This document shows positions 9,650 through 21,494 of a stretch of DNA of 64,000 nt, in pieces. The position numbers and the translations under genes were made by a program. Source of the stretch: Prorocentrum cordatum. Its lineage: Eukaryota; Sar; Dinophyceae; Prorocentrales; Prorocentraceae. The notes beneath the pieces were generated by a model. It worked only from the letters and a program-made list of their open reading frames with translations. It ran no database searches and was not told the DNA's origin. The DNA is taken from positions 437,139 through 501,138 of the forward strand of contig CAUYUJ010018704.1 of NCBI GenBank assembly GCA_963575745.1, in the 5' to 3' direction. How positions within the stretch are numbered: the stretch's first letter is position 1; every line of letters starts with the position of its first letter.

Positions 9650-9745
9650 GTCGCGACCGACGGATTTTGCTTCAAATTCCGGCATCGGTCGCGACCGATT
9701 TGCTTCAAATTCTGTCGCGATCGGTCGCGACCGACTTGGAATGCC
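9650..9745. repeat. three copies of a TCGGTCGCGACCGA palindrome
   Basis: The 14-bp perfect palindrome, or its shorter core GTCGCGACCGA, occurs three times, separated by TTTTGCTTCAAATTC-type spacers. Confidence 0.7.
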
Positions 9746-9937
9746 GATCGGTGCGATCGAAACATCGGGTATCCCATAATCTGAAATGTCGGCCGCCGCT
9801 CGCTGCCCTGGGGGGTGGGGCGAGGCGTGTAGATCCTCAGAAGAGGGCCTGAGATCGAGGCGTTGCAAGTTGCTTCACAGAGGCAACCCCGGAGATCCGA
9901 CGTCATGTTTTTTTTTGTTTTCAACACGCGGTCGCAG

Positions 9938-10076
9938 AAGTCTCGACCCATTGCACGGGACCTGTTTTTCATCCTGAATCGTTTTTTGTTTGTCGTTGGG
10001 CCCAGCGAGGGCCCCCAGAGGCTAAAACTGCGAAAAACCTCCGCCTTGATTGTTTCAATACGTTGAATCTCTGGGA
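9938..10076. repeat. dispersed repeat, family T copy 1
   Basis: Shares with 24237-24385 the order AGTCTCGACCCA..., TTCATCCT, CGTT.TT.G, GGGCCC.GCGAGGGCCCC, AG.GGC...A.GCTGCGA and AA.CCTCCGCC, ending TACGTT.GA...CTGGGAC. Confidence 0.55.
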
Positions 10077-10077
10077 C

Positions 10078-10160
10078 GGGAGGGACCAGGAGGAGCGGGA
10101 GCTGCAGGCGATCGGGGAACGACACACGGCGCCCGCGCAGTCGGCCCGCGCCGTCGGCAG
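10078..10160 (+). CDS. candidate exon of unknown protein
   Basis: Immediately after family T copy 1 the plus frame reads GRDQEERELQAIGERHTAPA followed by QSARAVGR, a strongly protein-like charged composition in an otherwise non-coding stretch. Splice sites and family are unresolved. Confidence 0.3.
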
Positions 10161-10224
10161 GCACGTTTCACCAGTGCCGCAATGCGAGTTTACTGCGTTG
10201 CACATGTTCGTTATCATTGCGCTC

Positions 10225-10345
10225 CGTTGCACCGTGGCTCCGAGCGCTCCGTGGCTCGCGGCTCCACGGTCCCGTGGCGGCCCGTGGTTTCCCGTGGCGG
10301 TCCTGTGGCGGCCCGTGGTGGTTTCCCGTGGCGGCCCGTTGCGAC
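10225..10345. repeat. minisatellite GTGGCGGCCCGTGGTTTCCC
   Basis: Short degenerate units of CGTGGCGGCCCGTGG. Related CCCGTGGCC units recur at 10960-11080. Confidence 0.6.
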
Positions 10346-10429
10346 GGGGCCGATCGCGAAAACCTTGCGGTGCCCAATGGTGGCGCTGAATCCGCTCGTT
10401 GGCCTCGAGTTTCGAGAGAACGCATGACA

Positions 10430-10700
10430 TTCCCATAAAACTCTTGGCACGGACACGAGTTTGCCGGGAACACCTGGCCACGGCCATGAGTTTTAAGAGA
10501 ACGCATGATTTTGGCCATGAAATCCCCAGGAACCAAATGGCACGGACACGAGTTTGTCGGTAACACATGCCAACGACCATGTGTTCCGAGAGAGCACATG
10601 GCACTGGCCATGACATTCCCAGAATGCACATGGCACGGACGCGAGTTTGCCGGGAACACCTGGCACTGGCCAGAAGTTCCGCGAGAACGCATGCCAAGGG
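10430..10700. repeat. degenerate tandem repeat rich in CATG
   Basis: Units combine ATGGCACGGACACGAGTTTG, CCGGGAACACCTGGC and GAGAACGCATG, spaced about 75-90 bp with much divergence. No gene is recognised in 10160-11490. Confidence 0.6.
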
Positions 10701-11496
10701 TCCAGAAACCACCATGGCGCTCCAGAGTCACAATCAAAAACAATATCAAAATCCCTATGGGATTCACGTGGGCACGAGTTCCGCGAAAACACATGGCCAG
10801 GTCAGGCGGCTCACCGATGCACATGCGCACTTTTCAAATTCCCCCCCTTCCTCGCCCCCATCCCGCCTTCCCCTCCTGCTTCCCCCCCCCTCCTGTCGCT
10901 CCACCCCCCTCCCCGGCTGCCTCCTCGTTCGCGTGGCCCCTGGGGCGCTTCGTGGCCCATGGCGTGCGGCCCGTTGCTCATGGCCCGCGGCCCACGGATG
11001 GTTGCCCGTGCCCCGTTGCCCAGTGGCCACGGCCCCTGGCCCGTGCCCTGTCGCCAGTGCCTGGGCCGTTGAGTCCAGCGGGTGCCCCGCGGCAGGTATC
11101 TGGTAACGCGCGTCGTCATGGCTACGAAATGCTCGAAATCCGACGGCCGCGGGGGTTGCGGAAACACGATTCGGTCGGGTGGATGGCACGTCCAATCACG
11201 CCTCCTTGTTCGACCTATGCGCGCGCGTTTCGAATTCAGTTCGCAGCGACGGGCCTCTGGTTGTGTTGCGATCGGCGTGCGTCCGCGTTGCTTGCGACTG
11301 GGCCGCAATATGGCTGATTGGCTTTGGTTCTGAACCGATGATTGTGGCGGTCAGCGGGCATCTATGATATCCGATTGCGTTCGCGCGCGCGTAGCCTTGC
11401 GAGCTGTGCGCAGCACTTGCCTCGAGCCATAATACCTCCCCCCCTCTTCGTCACCCCATTCTTTGCCGCTCCCGATATTTACCAGGAAAAAGGAAC

Positions 11497-11740
11497 CAGG
11501 AGGAGGAGGAGGAGGAGGAGGAGGAGGAGGAAAAGGAGGGGGAGGAGGGAGGAGGAGCAGGGGGAGAAGAGGTGGTGGATGAGGAGGAGGAGGAGGAGGA
11601 GGAGGAGGAGGTGGACGGCCCCTGGAGAGGGTCAAACCTAGGCTTCCTTCCTCCTCCTCCTCCTCCTCCTCCTTCCTCTTCATTTCTCCTCCTCCGCCTC
11701 CTCCTCCTCCTCCTCCTTCTCCTCCTTATTCACCTCCTTC
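11497..11740. repeat. (GGA)n followed by (TCC)n
   Basis: GGA tracts at 11497-11620 are followed by TCC tracts at 11651-11740, so the two arms could pair as a 120-bp-scale inverted repeat. CT-rich sequence continues to about 11860. Confidence 0.85.
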
Positions 11741-12039
11741 CCCTCCCTGAGGCAGGGCTTTCGATCAACCGCTTTATCTCCTTTCTCTTCGCCCTCCTCC
11801 TTTCTCTTCGCCTCCTCCTCCTCCTCCCTCCCGTCTCCCTCCCTCCCTCCCTTATCAGGCCCTACAGCCTTCAGCGCCTATGCTCAACCGGAAGGGCTGC
11901 CAAACTGCGGCCCGCGCGCAAGCCTGGCAGCTTGGTGAGCGATCCTCCCTCCTCCCTCTTCCCCTCCACCTCCTTTGCCCTGACGTGCGATGTCTGCATT
12001 GTTTTGAAGGAGTCCCTGGAAGCCTCGACCCTCCAGGGC

Positions 12040-12150
12040 CAGGTTGTCCTCCCGAGTCGTTTTGTGCTGGTCATTGGGGGACCCGTGAGGGCCCCCAGAG
12101 GCAGGAAACAGCAAAGCGATGCCCGTCGTGATGTTTTGACCACTTGAGGG
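12040..12150 (-). repeat. dispersed GC-rich repeat, family L partial copy (inverted)
   Basis: Read on the minus strand it gives ATCACGACGGGCATCG...CTCTGGGGGCC.TCACGGG...AACGACTCGGGAGG, matching the left half of family L. 12150-12384 shows no gene. Confidence 0.45.
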
Positions 12151-12384
12151 GGTCTCGGGGGCGGAAAAGAGGGGGGTGATGACTAGGGGGGGGTGGATAT
12201 CATGGCGTGGGCCATGATATTTTCCCAGATTTCATGGCGCCTCTTCTTATTTCATTACGTCCCTGGCCCCCCCGCTGGGCCGCGCACATGCCGCCGGTCA
12301 TGATTTGCACCCCCCCCTCTTGGACACCCCCCTCTTTGCCGCTCCCGAGGGTCTGGGAAACGTATTCGCTTAGGCCTCCCCTGA

Positions 12385-12560
12385 GCTCCACGACCACGGC
12401 CGCCCAACAGAAGGGCGCCGGCTCGCAGGCTGGGCCGTCGTCGGTCCGGCGTGCGGCGCGGCGGGGTTGGTGGCCGGCTTTGCCGCTGCTGGCTTTGTTG
12501 GGCAGGCGGCGGTCAGCGTCGCAGCGGCAGCTTTCTTCTCGGGCCGGACGAACCCTCACA
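12385..12560 (+). CDS. ICMT: candidate N-terminal membrane exon of the ICMT gene
   Basis: The plus frame reads ELHDHGRPTEGRRLAGWAVV then a hydrophobic stretch GLVAGFAAAGFVGQAAVSVA followed by AAAFFSGR. ICMT-family proteins begin with two or more membrane segments before the part encoded at 13334, and this block lies at the right place and strand. No ATG or splice site is fixed, so membership is inference. Confidence 0.3.
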
Positions 12561-12599
12561 GTGGACGTTCGGGAGCCTTGAGACGGGGGGTCAATGCAA

Positions 12600-12800
12600 A
12601 CGGGGGTCAGCCAGGGCACTGGATCCTGCAGGATCCTGCGAAGACCCCCTCTGGCTGACCCGGGTTTGCGAGCCGCTCGTGGCCGTGAGGCGGCCGCGCA
12701 TATTGGCTGACCCGGGTTTGCGAAGCCCTGCGTTGCAGTTTTTTTCCTGCAATGCAGTTTTTGCTTTCCTGCTGACCCGGGTCTGGATTGACCCGGGTCA
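12600..12800. repeat. GCTGACCCGGGT direct and inverted repeats
   Basis: The motif GCTGACCCGGGTTTGCGA occurs at about 12653 and 12711, with shorter copies near 12770 and 12788. The complementary CGGGGGTCAGCC lies at 12602 and GGATCCTGCAGGATCC is palindromic. 12800-13127 contains no recognised gene. Confidence 0.6.
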
Positions 12801-13127
12801 GAAGATCCCCGGTACGTCCCTTGAGATCGGCGTCGCATTTTTTGTTGGCCCGGCGTTCTTGCGCCAGGATTCGGGCCCCGGGCCATCACCGATCGACCGG
12901 GCGCACAAGATGCTGCAGAAGGATGGGGTCTAGAGCTCTAGTCGGGTGTTGTTCCGATGTTTGTGATGTTTGCAACGTCGTATTTCAGGTTTCGGGGATC
13001 CCTGACATCCGACGTTGTGTTATCCCTGGGGGCCAGCTTCGCATCCTCGGTAGTTGTTTGACGTTCCTGGGGCTTGGTGAGCGCCATGGGAGGCCAAACA
13101 TGTCAGAACTATTCAGTCTTGTTTTTT

Positions 13128-13333
13128 TGTTCGCGACGCGGGGATGTCAGGGAAAGGAGGGGTGGACGGGGGGGTACGAAATCTGCTGCATGCAGCTGGT
13201 TTGTGCCTCGCAGCCAGGCGATTTCCTCGATACGTCTAGCCGCCACCAAAGCCGGGGTGCGGGAGAAAACCGGCTACTCGAACTGATTCGCTACCCCCCG
13301 TCCCTTCCTATCACCCCCGGGTTCGCCCGACCC
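13128..13333. mobile_element. TIR element, family D copy 2, ending at an ICMT exon
   Basis: The interior ACGAAATCTGCTGCATGCAG then CTGGTTT matches copy 1 at 8644. The right end reads GGTTCGCCCGACCC, pairing with the G-rich left end. The next base starts coding sequence of the ICMT gene, so the element occupies the 3' end of the preceding intron. Confidence 0.55.
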
Positions 13334-13476
13334 GATCTTCCTGCTGGCCAATCTCGTGCGCGCGGAGGCCGACGATCCGAGGCTGCTGGGTCTGTTCTGT
13401 GCCGTGGTCTGCGCCTTCCTGGGCTACGGGCTGGCCGACGCGGCCTCGTGGGTACTCTGGCGCCCGTGGCCCGCGG
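13334..13476 (+). CDS. ICMT: ICMT exon: N-terminal membrane segment
   Basis: Encodes IFLLANLVRAEADDPRLLGL, a membrane helix and ASWVLWRPWPA. It is bounded exactly by family D copy 2 on the left and family S copy 2 on the right. Assignment to ICMT rests on position and on the in-phase join to the FHAVEF exon. Confidence 0.6.
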
Positions 13477-16400
13477 GACATTACCAGCCTGAAGCATAAG
13501 CCGATCCCTACGATAGGCGTCGCATGATGTCGATACCGATCTTGAGGATCCCCTCCGTTTCCGAGGGCACATCCCCGAGATTGTCGTCGTCTTTGGCCTG
13601 CCGATCTTAGGGATAGGGCCAGGCTCGAGGCTGGTGAGGACGGGCGGCGGGCGTGCGTGCGGTGCAGCTGCCGCTGTTCCTGGTCAGCGTTGCGCTGTTT
13701 CACGCCGTCGAGTTCTTGTTCACGGTGGATGGCGGCGCTCATGCAAATCAGGAGGGAAAAGACGCACAGACACGAATGACCGTCCATTCCCTGGAAAATA
13801 CGGGGGACCAGGGGAAGTGTGTGGGGGGGGGGGAAGACGGAAACTATGGAATAAGATGGGGAATCCTGGAAGCCTGGGAGTTGTATCTATTTGTTTGTGT
13901 GTCCCGGGGCCCCGCTAACAAAGGGTGGCGCGAGGGGCGGAGGGGGCCTCTCAGAAGGCAGGGGCCTTCTTGGAAGGCCCCGCGAGCACCTACTTCTCGG
14001 GCCAGGAGCTCTGGCTCGGCGTGTCGCTCCGCCGGCTCTGTCCCACCACGCTTCTCTCACCACCTACCAGACCACCCCAACCCAACCCGAAGGCCTCAAT
14101 TTGCCCTCCATTTCCAGTGGGGGGGGGTCGGGGAACGTTGAAAAACCACATGGAAACCGTACCCCCCCCAAGCCGAAATTCGGTCCAAATTCGGGTCTTC
14201 GGGTTGGGTTGGGGTGGTCTGGTAGGCAGTCATTCTCCGCGTCAACGTCCCGAGCCTGTCCGAGCCTCCCGCCCCGCGGAGCGACACGCCGTCCGCCTGC
14301 ACGGCACAGCGTGTCGCCGGGCCCGCCGCCGCGACCGAGAGGAGGAGGAGGAGGAGGAGGAGGAGGAGGAGGAGGAGGAGGAGGAGGAGGAGGAGGAGGA
14401 GGAGGAGGAGGAGGAATTGGAGGAGGAGGAGGAGGAGGGGAGGAGGAGGAGGAGGAAGAAGAGAAGAAGAAGAAGAGGAGGAGGAGGAGGAGGAGGAGGA
14501 GGAGGAGGAGGAGGAGGAGGCCCCCCTATGCCTTCTCTGACGCCCCCCCTGCCACCTCTTACGCGGCCGCGCCCCGCGCGCTACTCCCCTTTCTTGGGGC
14601 GCCGCCGAGGTGGTCTTCCACCCCGGCGACATCGAGTTCCGGGCATTTCTCCTGACCCCGGTGCCAGCAGGAGTCTGCGGCCACGATCGGGAAGCCGAGG
14701 TTTTACGTGCAGGCAGGTTTTTTGGCTCCTCTACACGGGAGGTTTTGTTTGGTTCAACCGATCCCCATTCCATCTTGTCCTCCTCCTCCTCCTCCTCCTC
14801 CTCTTCCTCTTCCTCCTCCTCCTCCTCCTCCTGGGCACAGCCTGGCGCAAGCATGAGTCTGCCTGCACGCACGACAGCTGGGACGGACGGCGCTGTACCC
14901 CTTTGATCGGGTTGCCGCTTGCGCCACCGCCCAGCGACACCTCGTGACACGAGGCTGAAAGAAACCGAACGGGTTATGACAGGGTGGCAGACGAGGTCTC
15001 ACCAGCTCTGACCAGCTCACCCGTTCTGAACGGCTGAACAAGAAAGTGCCATTTCTTGTTATATGAATACCGTGCTGGGTCACGGCCAAGATTTAGCAAA
15101 ACACGGGCTCCATGGGACCCAGGGGGCGGCCTGCCTGGACACTCCGAGCTGAGATTAGCAGAGATCGTGGCTCCGCCATGTCCACACACAGCACAGACGG
15201 CACACCAGGGCCCATTGGCGAGCTTGAACGAATGCACCACATGCCGACACACTCCCGCCAGCGCAACTCTGACCGCAGCTGCATCAGCCTTGGCCAGAGC
15301 TCGAGGAATGCGAGTGGGAGGAGGGGGATCCACAACAACAACGGGACCACGAACCTTCGGAACTCGCAGGCGGGGTGGCACATGGAGAGAATCATGATCG
15401 GCTAGCAGAGAGCCCACTCGAGCACACCAGATTGCATAGTCCTTCAGTACTTGGGCCTTCCTCTTACGGGTGTCCCGAAGCTCCTGAGGGATGCGAACTC
15501 TATCGGCTGACCACTTCGCCCAGGAGTCGGCTTCATCGTTCCCAAGCTTGAGAAACATGAGCCGACTCCGCATGGCTGGAGAGGCCGACTCACTAACTAC
15601 ATTGGCGCGAGTGGTGTGGGCCCGCACTTTCACCAAGGTAAAAGCAGAAACCCCACCCCAGTCCCGAATTCGAGCCCACACCATTCGCCACAGCTCGGCC
15701 CAGGCGCTTTTGCTGGAGCAGCAGGCCCGCTCTCCCCGAACCATGACCCCAGAATAAACAAAGTCAGAATCAGTGTAAAAACAGGTGCCAGGAGCGCCAT
15801 GCTGGAGACCTCTCAACAACGCAGTGAGCTCCGCAGCATCTATATCTTTGACGATCTGGCTGAGAACGCCACACATCACTGAAAGCACCCTGTGACGACG
15901 ACGACAGACGGAGACAATGGCCCATCCTGCCGTCTGCGCCTGGGCGGGCAGGTGCTGGTCCATCCAGCTGCCGTCCAAGAAGACGTGGCCACCCATCTCT
16001 GCGGGTCCACCCGAAAACCACCGATCTGGGACAGTGGAGGAGGCGGGGAGGGGCGCATCAGGCACAAGCAGCCTCTCGGCAAAGAGGCGAGGGAGAGGGT
16101 GGGCAGCAGCACGAGCAAGCGAGCTAAGATACACTGGAACCTGTGCGGCACCCATGCTCTGCTCATGTGCCGCACACGAGAGGTGTCTGTGCGCCAACGT
16201 GCACGGAGCACTCATGCACGCTCTACACTCGGCCGAGGTAGAGAGCCCACACTCCCATTGCCTGTGCTGGGGCCACTGACCTCCAGAGACAACTGACTTG
16301 ATATAGCCACGCTCAAGTGGGAGAAGTGTGGAGCCATTCACAAGCGCCACAAGCGGGTTCATGTTACATCCTTGAATTAATTCTGGCACAGCCTCTCGCA

Positions 16401-19400
16401 CCGAGACCTTGGCCCACAGCCAGAAATCAACCACACGCGTCAACCACATGGCAACCGAGCGAGGTCCAAAATCAAGCACCGATATCTCTCCAAGCACGGC
16501 ATGCCGCCAAACAAAGCCCTGGATGACAAGACCGAGCCGAAGAGCGGTGGCGGCACAAGCAGAGAAGGGACCTCTGACGCTCGCCCATGGGTTGCCGCTG
16601 TGCTGCAGACGAAGAACAGCAGTGACCAGACCTTGCTCGAGCAGCCTATGCGGCAAGAGAACGTCCCAAACAGCGGTGGCATACATACAAAGCGGGTCGA
16701 TGTTGAGACGATAAGACGGGTCGCATTTTGGCGCCTCGGCTAGCATAAGCAACAGGGTTACACTGCGGCCAGACAAGCTTTGTACTTGCACATGCGCCTG
16801 TAACGCACGGGCCACACGTAAATCCGAGTTATTTGTTCCATACACAGTGCCTCCGTACTTGAGAGAGGCAAGGCAGGCCGCCTGCACCATGTGATGCACA
16901 CGACGCTTTTTTACTTCCTTCGAGAAACTCTGGAGCCTTCGAGCCCGTGCCACAGCAGGTCCCCTGCGGGCCCTTCGAGTCTCCCGAGGCATAGTGCGCG
17001 CAGCAGCAAAATCGATACCGAGGTTCCTTTCACTAGAGACCCCTTTAATATAAAACCTACGGGTTCGCTTCACAATCCGATCCCTGAGACCAGGGGACGA
17101 CGCAACGACACGACCCTTCTCACGGTGAACGACCAAAGCCACACCTTTCAGCTCGGAGTGAAGCTTGCCCGTTGCTGCCACTAAATCTTTCTCAACGTCC
17201 TGATCGCGACCAATGCGCTGGAGGCCGAAATCGTCGACCACGACCCCTAGAGTGACATGGGGAAAGGCTTTGGCCACGATGTCGACAGGACCGATGAGAA
17301 TTAATTGCAGCATCAGCGTTGCGAAATGGCAGCCAGGCAGGACGGCCTGCTGCGCCTCCAGAGGCGACGACACGGCATTGTTGTAGCTCAGCACTCGAGG
17401 CAACCGATAGAGCTCGACGAGAAGCTTTAACTGGCGGAGAGGAAACCCCGTGCGCTGCGCAGCAGCGACCAGCTGGGAATGTCGCACGTGCTCGAAAGCC
17501 TTCTGGAGGTCTAAAAGAACTAGACCCGAGGCAAGCCGTCTCTCGGAGGCCCACTCGGCTCCAGCGGCCTGCACCCAGACCAATTTGTCAGAACTACGCC
17601 CCTTGGCTGACCACCAATAGGGCCTCGGATTGGCCTGTTGCCACGTAGCAATCATGGAACGGCGAAGCCTTCCTTGTATCCGCGCTAGAATGCGTATGAG
17701 CGCTATGGGGCGGAGGCCCCCTTCACGCTTGGTGAGGAAAACAACTTTTGTCCAGATCTGAGGCCAGCAACATTCGGCCTCAATGTCTTCAATGAGGTCA
17801 ATGAGCAGGACAAGCCCAGCATCGGCCAAGGACAAAAGCTGCCTAGGCGTGATCTGGTCGAAGCCGCACCCCGATTTGTTGGGAAAACTCCTGATGCAAG
17901 CTTTAAACTCCTGAAGAGAGGGCCTGGGAAAAAAGAGGACCCAAATCCCGAGGCCACGAGATGGAGTCCTTCAACACACCAACACGCCACCAATGACCCC
18001 ACTCTTCTTCAAGGAGCTCCATCTCTTGATGCAAAGTGGCAGGCTGCTTCTTAACAACCCGTCCTTCACTGCAAACGAAAGAGCTGGCATGCCATGGCAC
18101 AGGCGGCTTTGACACCGCATACAGAGCAGCGCCGCCGTTCAAACTATGCTCCTTGACCCAGGCACGCCAGCCATCCTTCTTCGACTTCTCAGCATTGCGA
18201 AAATCAAGGTCGGCAAGCTTCTTAGTAGCAGTCGCTGCAACTGCTGCCAGCTCGTACGAGATATACTTAGAAAGCCCTAACAACTCAAGCCAGGCTCTAG
18301 CAACATTCGAATCTATGCCTGCTGTGCCTACTTTGGCCTGGACCTGGCGGGCGAGGCGCAGTGTCGAAGCTCTCAGGGGCGCAGGCTGCCAGCGACTCAG
18401 ACCCCAGAAGACCCTAGCGAGAAGACGCCACCAGGGAGAGCGAGGGGACAGCCTGGGGTAGGCAAGGTCCTTGGGTAGAGCAGGCTTTTTCCAGGCAAAC
18501 TGGGGCCCCTCACTGCGGCCGAAGTACTCGGGCGACTCGGCGGGCACGATGCCGTAGACGTCAGCCCAGTCCAGCTCTGCGGCCGCGACCCAGCGCTGAC
18601 ACTTGCCATCCACGGTGGTCTCCATCATGTCCAACTCGGCGTCGATCCAGAGCTGCGCAGGATCGCGCGCGCGACAGCCCATGGGTATGTCAACGGGAAA
18701 CCTCTTCGGGATGCATGCGACCCTGTAGCCGAAGTCCATCAGCGTGGCCGAGCAGAGCGTGAGCTTGACGGGGATGTGGGGCGTGGTGCCCGCATCGACG
18801 ATGACCTGCACAGTAGCGCCATACTGCATGGACGCCGACACCACGAAATAATCCAAGACTTTTCCGCCAGACTCAGACGAGTTAGTGCAAGTTGCAACCG
18901 TCGGCGCCAGCACCACACCATCGATGGCCTCTGGCCATCCTGATCCAGACAAGATATCTGGCGTCATGTTGAAGTCACCACACACAATATACGGCATGTT
19001 CGCAACCTTGATCACTGCACCGACCGCTTCCAGTATCTGCCAATTCCTAGGCGAGAGCTGCTCACTGTCATGCAGGTAAAGCGTGATCCACAAGAAACCA
19101 CCAGGCACCACTCCTGGAGTATGCAAAGCCACAGCCCTATCACCACAGATAGAAGGAGGGATAAGATCGACTGGGGCGAGACCTTGGGCGACGGGAACCA
19201 TCTGCAGTATACCACCACTGGTGCCCACGCCGCGCCCCGTAGTGACGGCAGGCTCCATCCTGCCGCGCCAGCCTGTTTTACGTAACTTACTTTCCCAGGA
19301 AGCGCAGGCGTCAACTTGATGATGCTCTTGCACCGCAACAAACTGGGCATTCTTGACCGTACTGTGCTGGATCAGCGCCTCGAGGCCGACGAGCCCTGTG

Positions 19401-21187
19401 ACGTTGCTGCTGATCATGTGCCACGCGCTAGGAGCTCGTCGCACCCGAGCCTGCTGCGCCAGCGGCTGCCTTGCCCTCGACTGAGTCTCCGTCGTCCACG
19501 CGCAGCTTCTTGAGCGCCTGGTTCCTGACGTTATTGAAGATGTCCGCCATGAGCTCGTGCTTGACCCCATGCTTCTCCATGAGCTGGACCATCTCGGGCG
19601 TATCACCTGCTTGCGCCTGCTGGAGGTAGTCCAGGAACTCCTGCTGCTGGGCGGCTGCAGCGGCGCGTTCAGCAGCGAAGGCAGCCGCGGCGCTGCTGTC
19701 GACCTCCATGGCGGGCTCCTCAGCTGCGCCTGGCTGAGCCTGCGCGGCCACGGGCCCGCGTCCCCCACCAGGAGCCACAGGCTCAGGCGGCTGAGAGACA
19801 CCAGCAGGCTCAGCAGCCGTGGGAACTGCCTCGAGCAGCACGGGCACGAGGTTGCTGAGCGCGTCGGCGACCTCGGCGGCCTTGGGATTCCCCTGGACGG
19901 CGGTGAGCGAGGCGACCAGCTGCTTGAGCTGCGCGAGCGGGTCGGCAGGCTCAACCACCTGGCCCATGGCGGCGAAGGCAGCAGCAGCCCTGGCTGAAGC
20001 AGCCTTAGCAGCTGCCTCAGCTTCCTCCAAATCCTTTTTGCACTTTGCCGCATGAGCCACCGCTTTGAACACAGCATCATTCGCTCGATCCAATGCACGC
20101 TGGGCTTTGGACTTCTTATCTTCATACAAATCTTGATCCAAACGAGCAGCTTTAGCAGATGCACGAGGCTCTCCATTGAGCAACGCACGCTGCGCCAGCA
20201 CTCGGTTGAGCTGCTTGGTGGGCCATCCTTCCGCGATATGCTCAAAATCGGACACGCCCATCTTCGCATAGATCTGCACCTGCTCTTCGGACAGGGACAG
20301 CTGCTGCCCAGACGGAGGCCCCTTAGCCCACGCGCCCAGATCACGATTGCCACTGCCATTGCCGAAGGATACGTCGGGCTGCCGCCCTGCTGGGCGACCG
20401 CATCTGTAGCAGTTCTTGCGCCAGCTGTAGTTGTACTGGTAACCGCACCTCTTGTGGCCACAACACCAACGAGAGAAATCAGGAACCCCAGCAGGAGCCA
20501 TGACTGCGCCGTAATGGTGAGGACACAGAGAGCGGTTTCCCGCACAGTCCTCGGTGTGTGGTGGTGAGAAAGCAATCGGGGGCCGCAAATCCCCCACGCC
20601 ACAAACTCAGTCCCTTGAGCAATGCCTCCGGACTTGAGCCAAAATGGCTACGGGCCTCCTCCTCCTCCTCCTCCTTCTCTTCATCCTCCTCCTCCTTCTG
20701 CTACTCCTCCATCTCCTCCTACTCCTCCTCATCTTCCTCTGCGCTAGCAAGCCCTACGCCTGCGGGTCCAATCGATGTTGAGGTGTCGGCAGCCCCCGGC
20801 TGGGGTTTTCACCTGGCCGCAGACATCCTTCGGATTCTGAGCCCCATCCAGCTGGCGTTTCAGGAACCTGGGCCGAAGAGGCAGCGTTCACATGTGATTG
20901 CCCACGGACCGAGGAAGGGAAAACTGCATACGCGGTAATTTCTGGAGGTCCGCGCGGATTTCTTGGATCGGCGCTGGGCCCCAATCCCTGGCGCGCGGAG
21001 CGCTCCGGGGGCGGCGCCGGAAGCGTAGCCGGGGGGATCCGGCGCGCAGATCGAAAAAAAGCCGCGCGGAGCTCGGACGGCTTATGTTCACGTTGGTCTC
21101 CTGTAGAGGAAGATGATGGTGACGATGATGGTGCTAATGGTCGATGGCGGGAGATGGTGATGATGATGATGATGATGATGGTGATGG

Positions 21188-21241
<54 letters not shown>

Positions 21242-21280
21242 GGATGAGGATGAGGATGATGCTGATGATGGTGGTGGTGG

Positions 21281-21323
<43 letters not shown>

Positions 21324-21436
21324 CAGGGAGAGGATGAGGATGATAGTGAGGAGGACGGGTAGGATGAGGATGAGGATGATGGTGATGGAGATGGTTATGC
21401 TAATGGTGATGTTGATGGTGGTGGTGATGATGCTGT

Positions 21437-21494
<58 letters not shown>

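Larger units (their letters stand above)
14940..20653 (-). mobile_element. LINE-type retrotransposon with spliced leader at its 5' end
   Basis: On the minus strand the order is spliced leader (20653-20633), a leader-like relic, ORF1 (20501-19428), ORF2 endonuclease part (19417-17903) and reverse transcriptase/RNase H part (about 17917-14974). A short hairpin CCTCG-TGACA-CGAGG at 14939-14953 may mark the 3' end. It lies inside the large ICMT intron, antisense to the gene. No poly(A) tail or clear target duplication was seen. One frameshift in ORF2 suggests this copy is inactive. Confidence 0.85.

Noticed and set aside
17903-20602. Reading the endonuclease frame from 20602 as one 899-residue protein
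   Set aside because: Upstream of 19417 the frame is an out-of-frame shadow of ORF1. The ATG at 19417, 10 nt after the ORF1 stop, is the better start.
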